This document shows, piece by piece, positions 9,932 through 18,974 of a DNA stretch of 64,000 nucleotides. The notes below the pieces were generated by a model. It saw nothing but the letters and a program-made list of their open reading frames with translations, made no database searches and was not told where the DNA came from. The position numbers were made by a program, and so were the translations under genes. The number at the start of each line of letters is the position of its first letter. Within the stretch, counting starts at the first letter, position 1. Source of the stretch: Sialis fuliginosa. Lineage: Eukaryota > Arthropoda > Insecta > Megaloptera > Sialidae. The stretch lies in assembly GCA_961205875.1 (NCBI GenBank), contig OY540811.1:36363340-36427339 (forward strand), read 5' to 3'.

Positions 9932-10683
9932 TGATCTATGTACGGCTTGCCCGCACACACTTTCCACGTTCTTGTAGGTGTGGTGACCTTAGGACGGACT
10001 GTCCTCAAGATGGGCCACTGGCTGGCGGCTTCCAACTTAATGGACAAGTGCTCGCCATTATTCGCCAGTCGCCTCTGCCCCACTGGGAACACACGCATGT
10101 CTCGCAAACCTACCATCTAGCGTTCCTAGCCTCTAAACCTTTGCTCGACTGCTGTCATTGGAAAAATTAAGCAGAGCCCTTTGCCGTATCAGAGGTAAAC
10201 GGAACTTCGCCAGGTAATCTTACCTGTTGCCCGCGGGGTCCCACGTGGAGGGGTCCGTCCCGGTAAAAACCAGCTCTGCCGCCGCGAGGGGTCAGGTCGC
10301 GACTCGCACACCATGTGATAAAAATTAAACAAGTGAGGTTGGCTAGGCCTCATTAAAAACGGTCGTTTGTATAAAGGACGACCGGTAGACAACACAGTTT
10401 AAAAGCCTCCACCTGTAAAAAGGGTGGAGGTGGTCAATAAATATAAAAACTTAAAAGCCTCCACCTGTAAATAGGGTGGAGGTGGTTAAAATGGTCATGC
10501 TGGTGTTAAAAGCCTCCACCTGTAAATAGGATGGAGGTGGTCAATAAATATATCACAGATCTTGTCTTAAAAAAAAAAGTAATAAATAAATAAATTATTT
10601 AAAAAGATAGAATATTATTTTATACACGATAAAAAGGTTCATGGTGTGTTGTTGGACTAGGAGATTTGATTTAAAAACATGTG
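9932..10683 (-). other. 3' UTR of R2-A copy A2
   Basis: About 750 bp between the endonuclease stop and the 28S junction, highly similar to 24385-25079 in copy A4. In R2 elements the 3' UTR RNA is what the protein recognises to start target-primed reverse transcription. The end next to 28S (TGATCTATGTACGGCTTGCC on the plus strand) is identical in both copies, as expected for a functional terminus. It contains a hairpin repeat cluster at 10401-10550. Confidence 0.8.
10401..10550 (-). repeat. three hairpin repeats in the R2-A 3' UTR
   Basis: Three near-identical units (near 10401, 10451 and 10505) each carry GCCTCCACCTGTAAATAGG followed by the complement GGTGGAGG, giving an 8-bp stem. Copy A4 has two units (near 24857 and 24914). 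Variable copy number between copies shows expansion or contraction within the 3' UTR. Confidence 0.88.
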
Positions 10684-12847
10684 TCACCTCATCGGCCGAG
10701 CTTGCCGGTGGCGACGGAGGATGGCGTCGTAGTCCATAAATTGATAAATTTCAATGGAACTACGCAGGGCGATTAAAGAAATTGTTAATAAAGTTTTACG
10801 ATCCGTTATGCCGAGCTTTTGTAAGGCAAGGATCGTCTCCTTGGGCATCGCCCCCTTCGTTCCTACCACGACAGGTAGGATTTCCCCAGAGTCAACGGCG
10901 TGTATCTTCTGGAGGTGAGGCAGCAACCTACTGTACTTGTCGTACTTCTCCTTCCGCCCGTTAGCAAGATAATCTTTGTCCTCGTGGCGGACGGTTACGT
11001 CGACCACGAAGACCCTTTCCCGGCTCTTTACTACCAGGTTCGTCTGGGTCGGGGAGTGTAGGTTCTAGAGTAATTGCTGCCTCAGGGTCCCTGGTGGTGA
11101 GACGGTCAACCACCACCCCAAGAATATCATTATGACGCTTGATCCTCCGGGGTTTCGTAGAAGTATATTGCCCCAAGATGTGTGCCTGTGTCTCCAACAA
11201 GCTGCCACACCTTCTACACGAGAGATCAGCGTTTGGCGGTGCACCGGCGCGGTGTAGGGATATCTTATCCGCTGCCGTGTTGGTTCGCAGGCAGAGGGCC
11301 GTTATAAATCGACAAGGCTTGAGTAGGCTTGGCTGATATAGCCAAGAATTGCCGATTTTGTCGTCAGTGAAGGACGGCACTGACTTTCCCTGCGAACTGC
11401 ATCTCGCCCAATGTGCAAGTTCCTGTCGCTTGGCCCGCTTCTTGTATTGATCGATCTCTTTGATCGTGTTTGGCCAAGCGACGCGGGCAGATGCTGCATA
11501 TTGCCTGAGACGGTGTTCCAGGCTATAGCTCTCTGCCAGAGCTTGCATTGCTGGGTCTTCACTGTGTAAGAAGTTAAACCCAGCCTTCAAGGTGGAGCTA
11601 ACAGCAATAGTCTCCAACCTGGGGAAACCTAGTCCCCCGTCTCGCTTGCCGCTGTAAATAAAACCATTAGTGACGCATTGCGGCAAGTGGAATATGTCTC
11701 GTATCACTACTCGTAGCTCTCGGTCTAACTCCCTGAGTAGAGTCAAGGGAGTCAGTGAAAGTACAATTATGTACACGTAGTGCGGGACTAGGTATCGGGA
11801 AATAATTTCGGCCTTTTGGGGAGGTTTAAGCGCTAGTTGTTGCACGCGTTGTAGCGCATTGCAAAGGGATTATTTTAGGCCCTCTGAGGTCACACCAGCC
11901 CAAGGAGAGATATTAAGGCCGACGTAGGTGAGCTTGAAATCCGCAACCGCATACGGAATCGGCTACCCACCATTGAGTTGCAGCCCAGGATTTGCTAGGT
12001 ACCAGGATACTTTTTCCTTACCCCCACCGATATTGATTTTGAAAGCAGAGCATTTAGGGGCGGATATTGCCATTCCGAGCCCTCGAAGAAAAGACTCGGT
12101 TTCACCTAGCAGGGCGCTGGCCTGTGGTACAGTGTTTGCAGTTAAGATTAGGTCGTCTGCAAAAGCCAGCACGGGGATGTCAACATCCCCTACCTTATAT
12201 CCTGGGAGCCTTTCCAGCGATGCCAGTAGGACATCTATAATGGCATTGAATATAAATGGTGAGAGGGGGTCCCCTTGCTTGACCCCCCGCTGGAGTATGA
12301 CGGGAATGGAATGACCATCATTCCCTATGACCGTGTGCACGTCCTTGTAACTGTCTACCACGAGACTTACCAAATACTCGGGCAGACCTTTTCCCCGCAG
12401 TGCTGGCCCTATGGCTTCATGGGGTATTGTATCGAAGGCCTTGGACAAGTCCAATTGCACTGCGACCAGGCCCTGAAGGCACTTTGAGTGTCTGAGCATC
12501 TCATTTAGGACGTGCACATTATTGAAGCACCCCGCCTCAGACACAAAGCCCTTTTGGCGGGGGTTGAAACGTACCACTTTTCTCAATCTCTGGTCGATCA
12601 GACCCCAGAAAATACGACTCAGGATTGAGCTTATGGTATTCGGGCGGAGATTTTGAGCTAAGGAAGGGTCTTTGCCCTCCTTAGGAATCAAAGTCGTACG
12701 ATTGGTCCTCCATTGTGTGGGCAATTTATTTGTTATAATTATGATATTGTATAATAAATGGAGGACCGCTGCTGCTGGCTTGCCTGTTATGTTTGCCTTC
12801 TTGAGCCCATCTGGGCCAGCAGCAGTGTCAGATTTGGTTTTACCCAC
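10684..12847 (-). pseudogene. R2-A RT and endonuclease, with stops and loss of the PD motif
   Basis: Frame 11963-12847 holds RT motifs: GPDGLKKANI, TTLIPKEGKDPSLAQNLRP, VQLDLSKAFDTIPHEA, LQRGVKQGDPLSPF and LAFADDLILTAN, so palm residues are intact. Two in-frame stops (GG*PIPYA near 11960 and LK*SLCN near 11870) separate it from frame 10961-11845, which has the thumb and CCHC knuckle (CRRCGSLLETQAHILGQ). A 17-nt deletion near 11045, compared with A4, removes the KPDL part of the endonuclease and shifts the frame to 10684-11007 (VDVTVRHEDKDYLANGRKEK). Both activities are lost. Confidence 0.9.
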
Positions 12848-12890
12848 CCTTTAGACAATCTCCTTCACTGAGATCGGTGCAAGCACGTCA

Positions 12891-13219
12891 TTTTATCATT
12901 TTATCATTAGTTAGTGTCTCTGGATCGATAGCAATAGGGCTCCTGCATCAGTGCAATGTCAAAATGCTCTTTCTCGCGGACTCTTCTTACTTCAGCAGTG
13001 CCCAGTCATTTTATCACAATATAAATTTGACATATTTGACATTTGAAATTTTGACGTTTATTGTCTTTATCAATTTAGAGTTTTTTCACTAGTTTACGTT
13101 CCAGAACCTTTAATTGAATTTTTAACACACTTTTATTTATTAATATAAGTCTTTTTATATCTTTATTTCTATTTTGAAGCGAGAGACAGTTTTGATATTT
13201 CTATCTATTCACAGCACGA
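12891..13219. other. filler between R2-A copy A2 and R1 copy 2, with a stray R1 piece
   Basis: 12912-13006 is a 95-bp fragment of R1 sequence (minus strand, encoding CYRSRD-type endonuclease sequence) nearly identical to 14671-14763. It is flanked on both sides by CATTTTATCA-type sequence (12887-12908 and 13006-13016). The rest (13017-13219) is AT-rich and unassigned. This looks like patchwork repair DNA. Confidence 0.7.
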
Positions 13220-13243
13220 GTAGATAGTAGAGTAAATAGGGAC
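13220..13243 (-). rRNA. possible 28S remnant at the R1 site
   Basis: Minus strand GTCCCTATTTACTCTACTATCTA resembles the 28S R1 target GTCCCTATCTACTATCTA with a 4-bp insertion, and lies directly after the A-rich 3' end of R1 copy 2. It is only about 24 bp. Its position beside R1 is the main support. Confidence 0.55.
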
Positions 13244-13418
13244 AAACAAAAAAAAGGCCTCTTTTTCCTGCATCATTCAGCAGTGACATTAATATGCTTT
13301 TGCGAAGACTGCAATAAGCATAGGCGGTAACTAGAACCCGCCTTTAGAACTCAATAACATAACATTTTATCAATAAATACCCTTATATATATGAACCATT
13401 CATGCGGTCCCGCATCCT

Positions 13419-14155
13419 TCACCCATGCCAGCATGAACACATGGAGCAGGCCGCAGATAATAAATCGCTTTCGGTGACGTGAAATGTGTCCGAATAGTCT
13501 CCAGAAGCCAATATTGCTTCATCTCTGACGGCCCTATGATGATCATTGTCATCATTCGGATCGTCGTTTGGGAATATGGTATCAACAATACGTGTTAATG
13601 TGCCTCTAATGTCAAGGGAGTGGCCAACAGCCCCAACCTCCTTGACGGCAGTGAGCGTTGTTCTGCTTTTGAGTTTATTTGCTGCCAGCTTATATGTAAA
13701 ACCCCAAGGGGATTTATTCAAATCTTCGTCAACAAATCTTCGCCAAGAGTCTTTTTGGCCTTATCAACCGCGGCTTTGAATCTATCAACAGCTCTTCTGT
13801 AAATGCCCTTGTTGACTTCTCTGTCATGCGCATTAGCGCTACGCTGGTATTGCCTTCTGCATCGCTGTGCATTTCTACGTGCATACTCAACCGCCACCGT
13901 CCACCATGGCACCGGTCTTGCCTTGTAAGTGACCTTGTGTGTAATGACATCACTGACCCCCTGCAGGCCTGATGTCAGCCAATCCACCCTCTCATCTATC
14001 GACCTTATTTCAGGCCGCCAAGTATAAGCCATATCGTGGAGCATATTGCTCATCTGCACTATAGCATTGTCTAGACATATGTCTTTATAGTTGTGCACCG
14101 TTCTGTATAGCACTTGATTATGAAGTCGAGTGGAAAAAAATAGATGATGGAACAA
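13419..14155 (-). pseudogene. R1 ORF2 linker between endonuclease and RT (two frames)
   Basis: 13718-14155 encodes DERVDWLTSGLQGVSDVI, ARPVPWWTVAVEYARRNAQR and DREVNKGIYRRAVDRFKAA; 13419-13721 continues with SPWGFTYKLAANKLKSRTT and a TIFPNDDPNDD acidic stretch. This is the family's region before RT. A frame change at about 13720 separates the two. The RT palm that should follow is absent, so the protein ends in unrelated sequence (CSMCSCWHG). Confidence 0.82.
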
Positions 14156-14852
14156 TGATCACTCTGGATCAAGCCATCATCTAGTCGCCAATCACCAATA
14201 TAGGGCTGAAGATCGCCCGTCACAGCAGTGACATCGATATTGGTGTGTCCACGTGGTCCGTGAAACGTGGTAAGATCTGATCTTTGATTCATGACATACA
14301 AGTTATTGGTTAGGAGGAAATTGGTCATAGACCTGCCTCTGTTGTCATATGTGGCGGAATGCCACAATGTGGACTTGGCGTTTGCATCACAGGCAAATAT
14401 AATGGGACGTTCATATAGACTGTCTAATAGTGCTTGGACAGGCACCAAATCGGTATCGATATCGCCATGCGGCGGAAAATAGCAGTTGACACAGTAGAAT
14501 ACTTTGTCGCGATACTGGAATTGAACGACGGTGATCCACTGAGAGGACAGAAACTCAAGGTAGAGACAATCTACCTGTTCATTGAACACATACACAGCCG
14601 TGTAAAATTTATCTGCAAGGAATGGGAGAAGGTTCGGATGGAAGACCCAAAACCTGGCGAGCGCCACAAGTTAGTGTCTCTGGATCGATAGCAATAGGGC
14701 TCCTGCACCAGTGCAATGTCAAAATGCTCTTTCTCGCAGACTCTTCTTACTTCAGCAGTGCCCAGTTTGGAGCCTTGCAGGTTGACTTGCAGTATCTTGA
14801 TCGTCTTGAGATCATCAACTTCATGCTGCGTGGCCATAATCAATATTAGCAA
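14071..14852 (-). pseudogene. R1 ORF2 apurinic-type endonuclease domain
   Basis: 14571-14852 starts with IKILQVNLQGSKLGTAEVRR and ALVQEPYCYRSRD; 14071-14667 continues FACDANAKSTLWHSATYDNR, NIDVTAVTGDLQP and QSDHCSI. These are the APE motifs (EPY, N in DANAKS, D and SDH) of the R1 clade nuclease that cuts 28S. The catalytic set is present, unlike in copy 1, but a frameshift near 14600 and another in the SDH region break the frame. Confidence 0.87.
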
Positions 14853-15396
14853 TAAGTTGGCTCATCTTGCGAATGTAGGACTTGCATTCTCTCGACGTCA
14901 CTTCGTGGGCTAGGTCTTGCCCCCTGTAGTCAGCTCTTTTACAGTTAGCGCAGCAGGGTTGTTTATCTTTGTTAGGGCAGTTCTTATGCTCGTGGCCCTC
15001 TTCAGCGCACAGCTCACATGTTTGAGCGCTCTTGCAGTCTTTGGCCATATGCCCGAACTTTTGGCATTTAAAACACCTCACTATTCTGATGTGATCTGTC
15101 ATACGGACCGAAGTCCAAGCAATGTATATTCTGTTTAGTGCCGCTAATTTCTGCCTTATCGCCGATGTAACTTCGAGCACCTAATTGTTGGTAGCATCAT
15201 CTCTTTTAGACAGCTATATGAACGCTTTAATGTCTTCTGTTCTGTAATTGTCGCCAAGATTTTGCGATACTATGGCCTTGATCAACTCTTGTTTACCAAT
15301 TTCTTGGGGCACGCCATGCAGCATTATTCGAGGTCTGAGACCTCCGGGAGCAGTAACTGACAGATTTGCCTTCTTTAAAGCTGGATTATTGACCAA
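14821..15396 (-). pseudogene. R1 ORF1 (gag-like) C-terminal half with three zinc knuckles
   Basis: 15214-15396 gives NNPALKKANLSVTAPGGLRP and RIMLHGVPQEIGKQELIKAI; after a break (K*ST..) 14821-15180 gives CFKCQKFGHMAKDC, CELCAEEGHEHKNC and CCANCKRADYRGQDLAH: three CCHC knuckles typical of R1 ORF1 RNA-binding proteins. ORF1 ends IANIDYGHAA, overlapping the start of ORF2 (MATQHEVDD), the usual R1 arrangement. Confidence 0.87.
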
Positions 15397-15426
15397 CTTC
15401 TTGATATCTTCAGAGTCGAACGTAGA

Positions 15427-15962
15427 GTGAGACGCTCATGCTGCGTGAGCCCCACTTGTGTATTAAAAGACCTAGGGCACGATTTGCATCTATGTGTTGC
15501 ATCGCCGTCGGCCTCTAGGGGTGGTCCTTTGCACTTCGGCATATGGCACTGTACAGCGTGTAGCGACCTGAAACTTTTGCTACAGACGCTGCAGAGGTAC
15601 TGGATATTATCATGCTGATGCATAACTTCAGCATGACTTACCTCGCTTTTGATATTAAGTGCCATATGATTCCCAGCTTGGAGACATAAATTACAAGAAC
15701 GTGGCTGGAAGGGGAGAGAGATGATCAAAGTCCGTTTTATCGCGCAGCCGTCAACAGAGACCCCCTGCCGTGATCTTAATCTCCCGGGGGGAGCGGGGTC
15801 AGATGCTTCACCCCCGTCCGAGGCTTCATATAAAGAACTATCCTTGGTAATAAAAGTAAGGCAATGTAAGTAGACAAACTGGTGCCAGCCCCAGCGTGTA
15901 TACCTCTGTTGATTGGGCCAGACCCAAATTCCAGGCCGTGGTCTGGAAAGATGGCCATACAA
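15427..15962 (-). pseudogene. R2-A N-terminal zinc-finger region (open frame, truncated)
   Basis: Open from MYGHLSRPRPGIWVWPNQQR through SRQGVSVDGCAIKRT to the three fingers: CNLC ... HAEVMHQH, CSVCSKSFRSL ... CHMPKC, and CKSCPRSFNTQVGLTQHE. It has no stop over about 180 codons, so it shows what the R2-A N-terminus looks like when intact. After RLT the frame runs into R1 sequence (RSTLKISRSW), a fusion produced by the rearrangement. Confidence 0.85.
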
Positions 15963-15966
15963 TCCG
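15427..15966 (-). mobile_element. R2-A copy A3, 5' fragment inserted exactly at the R2 site
   Basis: On the minus strand 28S ends CTCTCTTAAGG at 15967 and the element starts CGGATTGTATGGCC. The upstream half-site is complete, as expected after clean R2 cleavage. Only about 540 bp remain before it is joined to R1 copy 2 at 15426/15427. It lacks the roughly 110-bp 5' segment seen in A1. Confidence 0.9.
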
Positions 15967-16350
15967 CCTTAAGAGAGTCATAGTACTCTCGCCGTTTACC
16001 CGCACTTGCTTGAATTTCTTCACGTGGACATTCAGAGCACTGGGCATAAATCACATTGCGTCAACACCTGCTGGAGCCATCGCAATGCTTTGTTTTAATT
16101 AGACAGTCAGATTCCCCTGGTCCGTGCCAGTTCTGAGTTGACCGTTGAATGGTGCAATGACACAGCGGCAACAACGCGGACACGCATCGCAACGCGCACG
16201 GCCCGAGAGTTGCCGTATCCCACTTATGCACACCTCTCATGTCTCCTGACAGTGCCAGACTAGAGTCAAGCTCAAGAGGGTCTTCTTTCCCCGCAAATTT
16301 TTCCAAGCCCGTTCCCTTAGCAGTGGTTTCGCTAGATAGTAGATAGGGAC
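15967..16350 (-). rRNA. permuted 28S rRNA fragment between R1 and R2 insertion points
   Basis: Minus strand starts GTCCCTATCTACTATCTAGC at 16350 directly after the R1 3' end (the known R1 target), runs through GGGAACGGGCTTGG and GAGCTTGACTCTAGTCTGGC to about 16154, where it joins CCATTCAACGGTCAACTCAG. It then continues to TATGACTCTCTTAAGG at 15967, the full left half of the R2 site. It has the same permuted order and junction as 9538-9931, with extra substitutions (ACCAGGGGAATCTGAC, CACGTGAAG). Confidence 0.92.
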
Positions 16351-16566
16351 AAAAAAAATAAAAAAAAGCCCCCTCATGAGAGGGCTGTAGTTATTATCAC
16401 ATACAATAGGTACATTAGTATGTTTTTGGCGGTACCTTTACCCGCCATAGAACACAGTATTTCAAATAAACTAGTAATAAAATAACATCCTAATAAATAC
16501 TATAAGTTTACAAATTAATAATTATAATGAATAAGTCTTCACCTTCAGACTGAATATTCTTCATTC
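16351..16566 (-). other. 3' UTR of R1 copy 1
   Basis: About 215 bp with small hairpins: GCCCCCTCATGAGAGGG near the tail and GGCGGTACCTTTACCCGCC. Copy 2 has a similar GGCGGTAACTAGAACCCGCC near 13324, so the stem-loop is a conserved R1 3' UTR feature. Confidence 0.7.
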
Positions 16567-17187
16567 TTAATCATTTGGTCTCGCAAATAATGTCAAAGCC
16601 TCCATAACTTCCCGTGTGCTTGTAGGATTAAAAACATCGTGTATACTTATCTCAGTGATATCTGCTTCAATTATCTCATTTAAATATCTTCTCTCTTCAT
16701 TGTACAACGGGCATGCAAGGACACGATGAAGTGATGTATCCTCAGAGGATCGGCAGTTTTGGCATAAGCCACTGTCTATCTTGCCAATTCTTTTCAAATG
16801 CGAATTGAACTCTCCATGTCCGGTGTACATTTCAGCCATTTTTTGATTAAAATTTGGACGCTCATGTATGTGAGAAGCCGCATCTGGGATAAACATAAAA
16901 GTAATTCTACCTTTAATAGAACTCATCCACTCTCTGCGCCATCTTAATATTGCGTAATCTTGAAGTGCAATTTTAATTTTAAAAATATTACCTCCATAAT
17001 CTGCTTTACGAAATATTCGATCATACATCACAACCTCATCATTATGCTTTAATCGCGATATCGCCATTTTTATGATTATTGTTTTGTCAAGGGGCAGTTC
17101 TCCTGCTAAAACCGCAGCAGCCTCATTTGAAACTGTACGATAGGATTTTGTCATGTGTCTATAACAAACAGCATGTGCACTGACCAA
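16567..17187 (-). pseudogene. R1 ORF2 C-terminal domain with zinc knuckle
   Basis: Encodes the post-RT region ending with CQNCRSSEDTSLHRVLACPL (a C-x2-C-H-C knuckle near residues 146-164) as in R1 ORF2 C-termini. It shares a frame with 17224-17796 and is separated only by one TGA (TEC*GDRVYYTK), probably TGG-to-TGA in the codon for a conserved tryptophan. The Met at 17187 is not a real start. Confidence 0.85.
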
Positions 17188-17223
17188 TTTTGCAGCTATC
17201 TTTGTATAATATACTCTATCGCC

Positions 17224-18199
17224 TCAGCATTCAGTAGCATATGCCACCATGGGCACAACAGCACGCCTGTATATTGCACGTACCATCTCAACCGGAGGAT
17301 TATAATATTTTAGAGCATATGTTTGCAGTTTCTGGAAAACTCTTATGGCCTTTGAACATACACCACTGACATGTTCACTAAATGTAAGACGTTCATCTAG
17401 AGTAATGCCTAGGTATTTAATACTTGTTTTCCTGGACACAAGAATGCCATTTAGCCTAAAACAAGGGGACCTAGCCAATTGTCCCTTTAATAAGATGTAG
17501 TTTGTTTTGGGAACTGACAGCTTCAGTTTATTATCAAATGCCCATTTCAATATCAATTCCAGGCAGGCATCAGTCTTTATTTCCAGATCTCGTCTGTTGC
17601 TTGCACATACGCATAAACATATATCATTCGCATAAGCTCGCATCTCACAATCTTGCGGCAGAATATTTCTTAATAAAGAATTTGTTAATATGTTCCAAAG
17701 TGTCGGCCCAAGAACCGATCCTTGGGGACATCCTTTTGTAAGGACTTTACTGACAGATTGATATTTACTTTTATAAAAGACTTCTCTATCATCCAAGTAA
17801 CTTCTTAGTAGGTATATTAATTATCTGATGTGGTACACCCTTATGGTCCATCTCAGCAATGACAGCAGGCCACCATAAGTTGTCGATAGCTACCATATAT
17901 TTGTGATTCGATAGTCGCATACACTAAACTAGTTTATTTATTGCTGTTATTGTACTATGGCCACTGCGAAAACCATGCTGATTTATTTCAAACAAATTCT
18001 CTTCTGGAACAAATTTATACATATATTTCCTTACCAACTTTTCAAGGAGCTTGCCCATATCCGATAATAAAGTTATTGGTCTCAACGACTTTATGTCTGT
18101 CGGATCTTTATCAGACGATTTTAGAAAAGTTGTAAGGACGCCAGTCTTCCACACCATCGAATATTGTTTGGAGATGTGGTACAAGCATAGGAAAAGCAA
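17224..18199 (-). pseudogene. R1 reverse transcriptase with damaged motifs A and C
   Basis: 17924-18199 gives DIKSLRPITLLSDMGKLLEK and HGFRSGHSTITAINKLV; 17800-17920 reads MVAIDNLWWPAVIAEMDHKG, which lacks the DIxGAF part of motif A, an in-frame loss of about six codons. 17224-17796 has VLTKGCPQGSVLGPTLWN (motif B) and RAYANDICLCV, where R1 enzymes have YADD, so the first catalytic Asp is Asn. SIKYLGITLDERLTFSEHV is the thumb region. A +1/-1 shift near 18150 separates it from the linker. Confidence 0.9.
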
Positions 18200-18974
18200 G
18201 TCTTAAAAACTGTGTATGTAGACCATCTATTCCCGGTGCAGTATTTTTTACTAAAGAAGGGTATAGTTCAAACACATCCTGCTCAGTAATATGGATATCA
18301 ACATTTATGTCATCTGTCGCCATTTCAGCTCTGTTACGTATCAATTTATGTACTTCAGTTTCATCCTCGCGTACATCATCTGGGAACACTGTGTGTAGAA
18401 TATTTATTAAAGTGCTGCATATGTCTATCGTATGAAATCCAGATACAGCATCTCTGACAGATGTCATATAAGTTTTTCTTTTAAGCTTGTCGGCTGCTAA
18501 CTTGTACGAAAAACCCCAAGGGGATTCCGATAAATCATTTTTTACAAAATTTTCCCAGCTTTTGATTTTTTCTTTGTAAATAATCCTCGAGTATGCATCT
18601 ACATCACGTCTATAAATCTGATGATTTATTCTTCTATCAATGTCATTAACGCTGCGTTGATAAATTTTACGACTTTGCCTTAAACGTTTCCGTGCCGACT
18701 CTACGGCCACTGTCCACCAAGCAACCTTACGGGCCCTATAACTAACTCTGTGCGTAACACTCTCTCTGACTCTTATTAAACCATTTGTTAATGCCACGAC
18801 TCTTTCATCGACAAACTTTCGCCAGGAGTCACCTTTGTTGACAGCGGCTTTATATTTTTGAACAGCTCTGCGATATGTCTCTCTGTTTATCTCTCTATCA
18901 TGTGCGCTAGCACTACGTTGGTAAAGCCTTCTGCAACACTTTGTATGTTTGCGAGCATATCCAACAGCAACCAT
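18111..18974 (-). pseudogene. R1 ORF2 linker, containing a duplicated module
   Basis: The frame contains two diverged versions of one module: MVAVGYARKHTKCCRRLYQR ... RRAVQKYKAA, then WWTVAVESARKRLRQSRKIY ... YRRDVDAYSRII. Copy 2 has this module once. The first version resembles copy 2; the second is more distant and continues into SPWGFSYKLAADKLKRKTYM and the RT. The upstream end is a TGA replacing Trp (VPW*MVAV). This looks like a chimera between two R1 subfamilies. Confidence 0.82.

Larger units (their letters stand above)
9932..12890 (-). mobile_element. R2-A-like retrotransposon copy A2 (3' half)
   Basis: The 3' end abuts the R2 half-site at 9931/9932, the canonical R2 3' junction. It has a 750-bp 3' UTR, endonuclease and RT. 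The 5' side ends at 12890 (GTGCAAGCACGTCA), where homology to A1 and A4 stops and unrelated filler begins, so the fingers, Myb and linker are missing. 12423-12890 matches 1-470 of copy A1 almost base for base. Confidence 0.9.
13244..15426 (-). mobile_element. R1 non-LTR retrotransposon copy 2 (RT deleted)
   Basis: Contains the end of ORF1, the ORF2 endonuclease and linker, then jumps to a 3' UTR with an A-rich end beside GTCCCTAT. It is similar to R1 copy 1 (16351-20704). Most of the RT and C-terminus is missing between about 13400 and 13440. The right end is cut at 15426 by joining to R2-A copy A3. Confidence 0.87.

Noticed and set aside
10401-10550. CRISPR-like repeat array
   Set aside because: Units are hairpins in a eukaryotic retrotransposon 3' UTR, spacing is irregular and there are no spacers or cas genes.
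15967-16350. functional 28S rRNA gene
   Set aside because: Only about 0.4 kb, in permuted order and interrupted by R1 and R2; it cannot give a normal rRNA.
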